From: Tsuneonella flava
Lineage (GTDB): Bacteria > Pseudomonadota > Alphaproteobacteria > Sphingomonadales > Sphingomonadaceae
Length of the DNA stretch: 64,000 nucleotides
Direction: 5' to 3'
Assembly: GCF_002870965.1 (NCBI RefSeq)
Contig: NZ_PHSO01000005.1
Span: forward strand, 186,001-250,000
Positions 63,500 to 64,000 of the stretch are shown here, one piece after another (within the stretch, counting starts at the first letter, position 1; every line of letters starts with the position of its first letter). The notes beneath the pieces are model-generated. The model was not told the origin of the DNA and searched no databases. It was given only the letters and a program-made list of their open reading frames with translations. A program made the position numbers and the translations under genes.

Positions 63500-63700
63500 A
63501 TGTTGATGAAATCCGGCGACCCTACCGCGCAGCTTATCTATGGCCCCAATGGTTTTCGCGTAATGCGTCCGGGCAATCATGTTCTGTGCGCGGTCAGCGG
63601 TGTGCCGATCCCGCTGGAAGAATTGCGTTACTGGAGTGTGCCGCATCAGGAAGCCTACGCCTCTGCTGAAATTGCGAGTCGACGGCTGACGGGGCAGTGA
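63500..63700 (+). CDS. DUF2093 family protein
   Basis: A 66-residue small protein (PTAQLIYGPNGFRVMRPGNHVLCAVSGVPIPLEELRYWSV). The family is alphaproteobacterial, commonly placed after xseA, with an unknown role. One Cys and no metal motif are visible. The stop TGA overlaps the next GTG. Confidence 0.85.
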   Translation: MLMKSGDPTAQLIYGPNGFRVMRPGNHVLCAVSGVPIPLEELRYWSVPHQEAYASAEIASRRLTGQ

Positions 63701-64000
63701 CGCGCAGCGCAGCGCTGGCTGCGGGGGCATTGCTGGCACTGTCTGGCTGTGCCACTGGTGGAGGTGCTGCCAAACCGGCGAGCACCGCTGTTGTTCAGCC
63801 TGTCGCTCTGCCCACTGCGTCACCTGCTCCAACACCCACACCGAAGCCCGGCCAGTCCGCCGTTATACGCGGACCGACTACGTTCACATATCAGGGCGAA
63901 ACCGAACAGGGCGGCTGGATTCGCGGACAAGTGCCCGGCGGCGCTGTTTCCGCGACGTTCGATGGTGAGGAGCTTTCGTTTGACAGCGCAGGCAAATTTT
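63697..64000 (+). CDS. Lipoprotein, probably M23 peptidase, 3' partial
   Basis: GTG start inside the previous stop (GTGA). The N-terminus is a lipoprotein signal (AALAAGALLALSGC, lipobox LSGC), then a Pro/Thr-rich linker and a domain beginning TFTYQGETEQGGWIRGQVPGG. By context (xseA-DUF2093-M23) and this N-terminal domain it is likely an M23 metallopeptidase for peptidoglycan, but the catalytic part is outside the window. Confidence 0.62.
   Translation, partial: MTRSAALAAGALLALSGCATGGGAAKPASTAVVQPVALPTASPAPTPTPKPGQSAVIRGPTTFTYQGETEQGGWIRGQVPGGAVSATFDGEELSFDSAGKF

Noticed and set aside
1-64000. CRISPR array, rRNA, prophage or IS element
   Set aside because: No regularly spaced repeats, no rRNA-like stretch, no integrase, transposase, phage structural gene or terminal inverted repeat pair was found.

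Overview
The window looks like chromosomal DNA of an alphaproteobacterium of the order Sphingomonadales (Erythrobacter/Sphingomonas-like). This is inferred from high GC, the gene families (PopZ/DUF2497, DUF6489, DUF1491, DUF2093, UrcA, HemJ, a ThiS-ThiG fusion) and the gene order. I see no rRNA, tRNA, CRISPR array, prophage or insertion sequence. Most of the window is core genome, packed into operons with 1-29 bp overlaps.

Positions 1-5.3 kb hold the end of a glycine-zipper envelope protein, a dispersed palindromic repeat, and an archaic (Csu-like) chaperone-usher pilus locus: two spore-coat-U pilins, a chaperone and an usher. From 5.3 to 20.8 kb is the origin-proximal core. On the minus strand run DUF6489-mnmE-mnmG-rsmG-parA-parB with four good parS sites, two of them inside rsmG, and rho, hemJ and hemE. 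Between hemE and the divergent ppsR-maf-aroE-coaE operon lies a 325-bp gap with an AT-rich tract and five DnaA-box-like sequences. That is the position of oriC in Caulobacter, so this is very probably the chromosomal origin. A PopZ-family polar organiser gene lies about 10 kb away at 27.2 kb, so origin, partition complex and pole anchor cluster together. Three coupled plus-strand genes (dienelactone hydrolase, membrane-anchored FMN/glutamate-synthase-like protein, NTF2-like protein) sit inside this core.

From 20.8 to 42.4 kb come dnaQ, hpf, ptsN, a SleB-type cell wall hydrolase, xthA, erpA, a CBS protein, a thioredoxin-like ferredoxin, popZ, a TolC-type channel, a Pcm-like protein, class I fumarase, a LytS/LytTR two-component pair, a lipid kinase, a phosphoesterase, rplM-rpsI, cutA, ctaA, merC and a fused thiS-thiG. 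After thiSG the sequence becomes AT-rich and carries a POTRA-only remnant of a two-partner-secretion transporter. Its signal peptide is split by a frameshift exactly at a T7 tract containing an in-frame TTTTTTG heptamer.

From 42.4 kb to the end are an acyl-CoA synthetase, gamma-glutamyltransferase, pyrD, and an 11-gene suf operon (47.6-55.0 kb). In that operon the Fe-S assembly genes (Rrf2 regulator, sufB, sufC, sufD, sufS, DUF59/sufT, sufA) alternate with a DUF559 nuclease-like gene, two small exported proteins and a GNAT gene, mostly with overlapping start and stop codons. Next come a lipoprotein, an EI24 membrane protein, a PfkB adenosine kinase, a coupled GNAT-like/proline-dehydrogenase-like pair, an MFS transporter, and purD and xseA, which diverge from one shared CATG. 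The window ends with DUF2093 and the start of a lipoprotein, probably an M23 peptidase.
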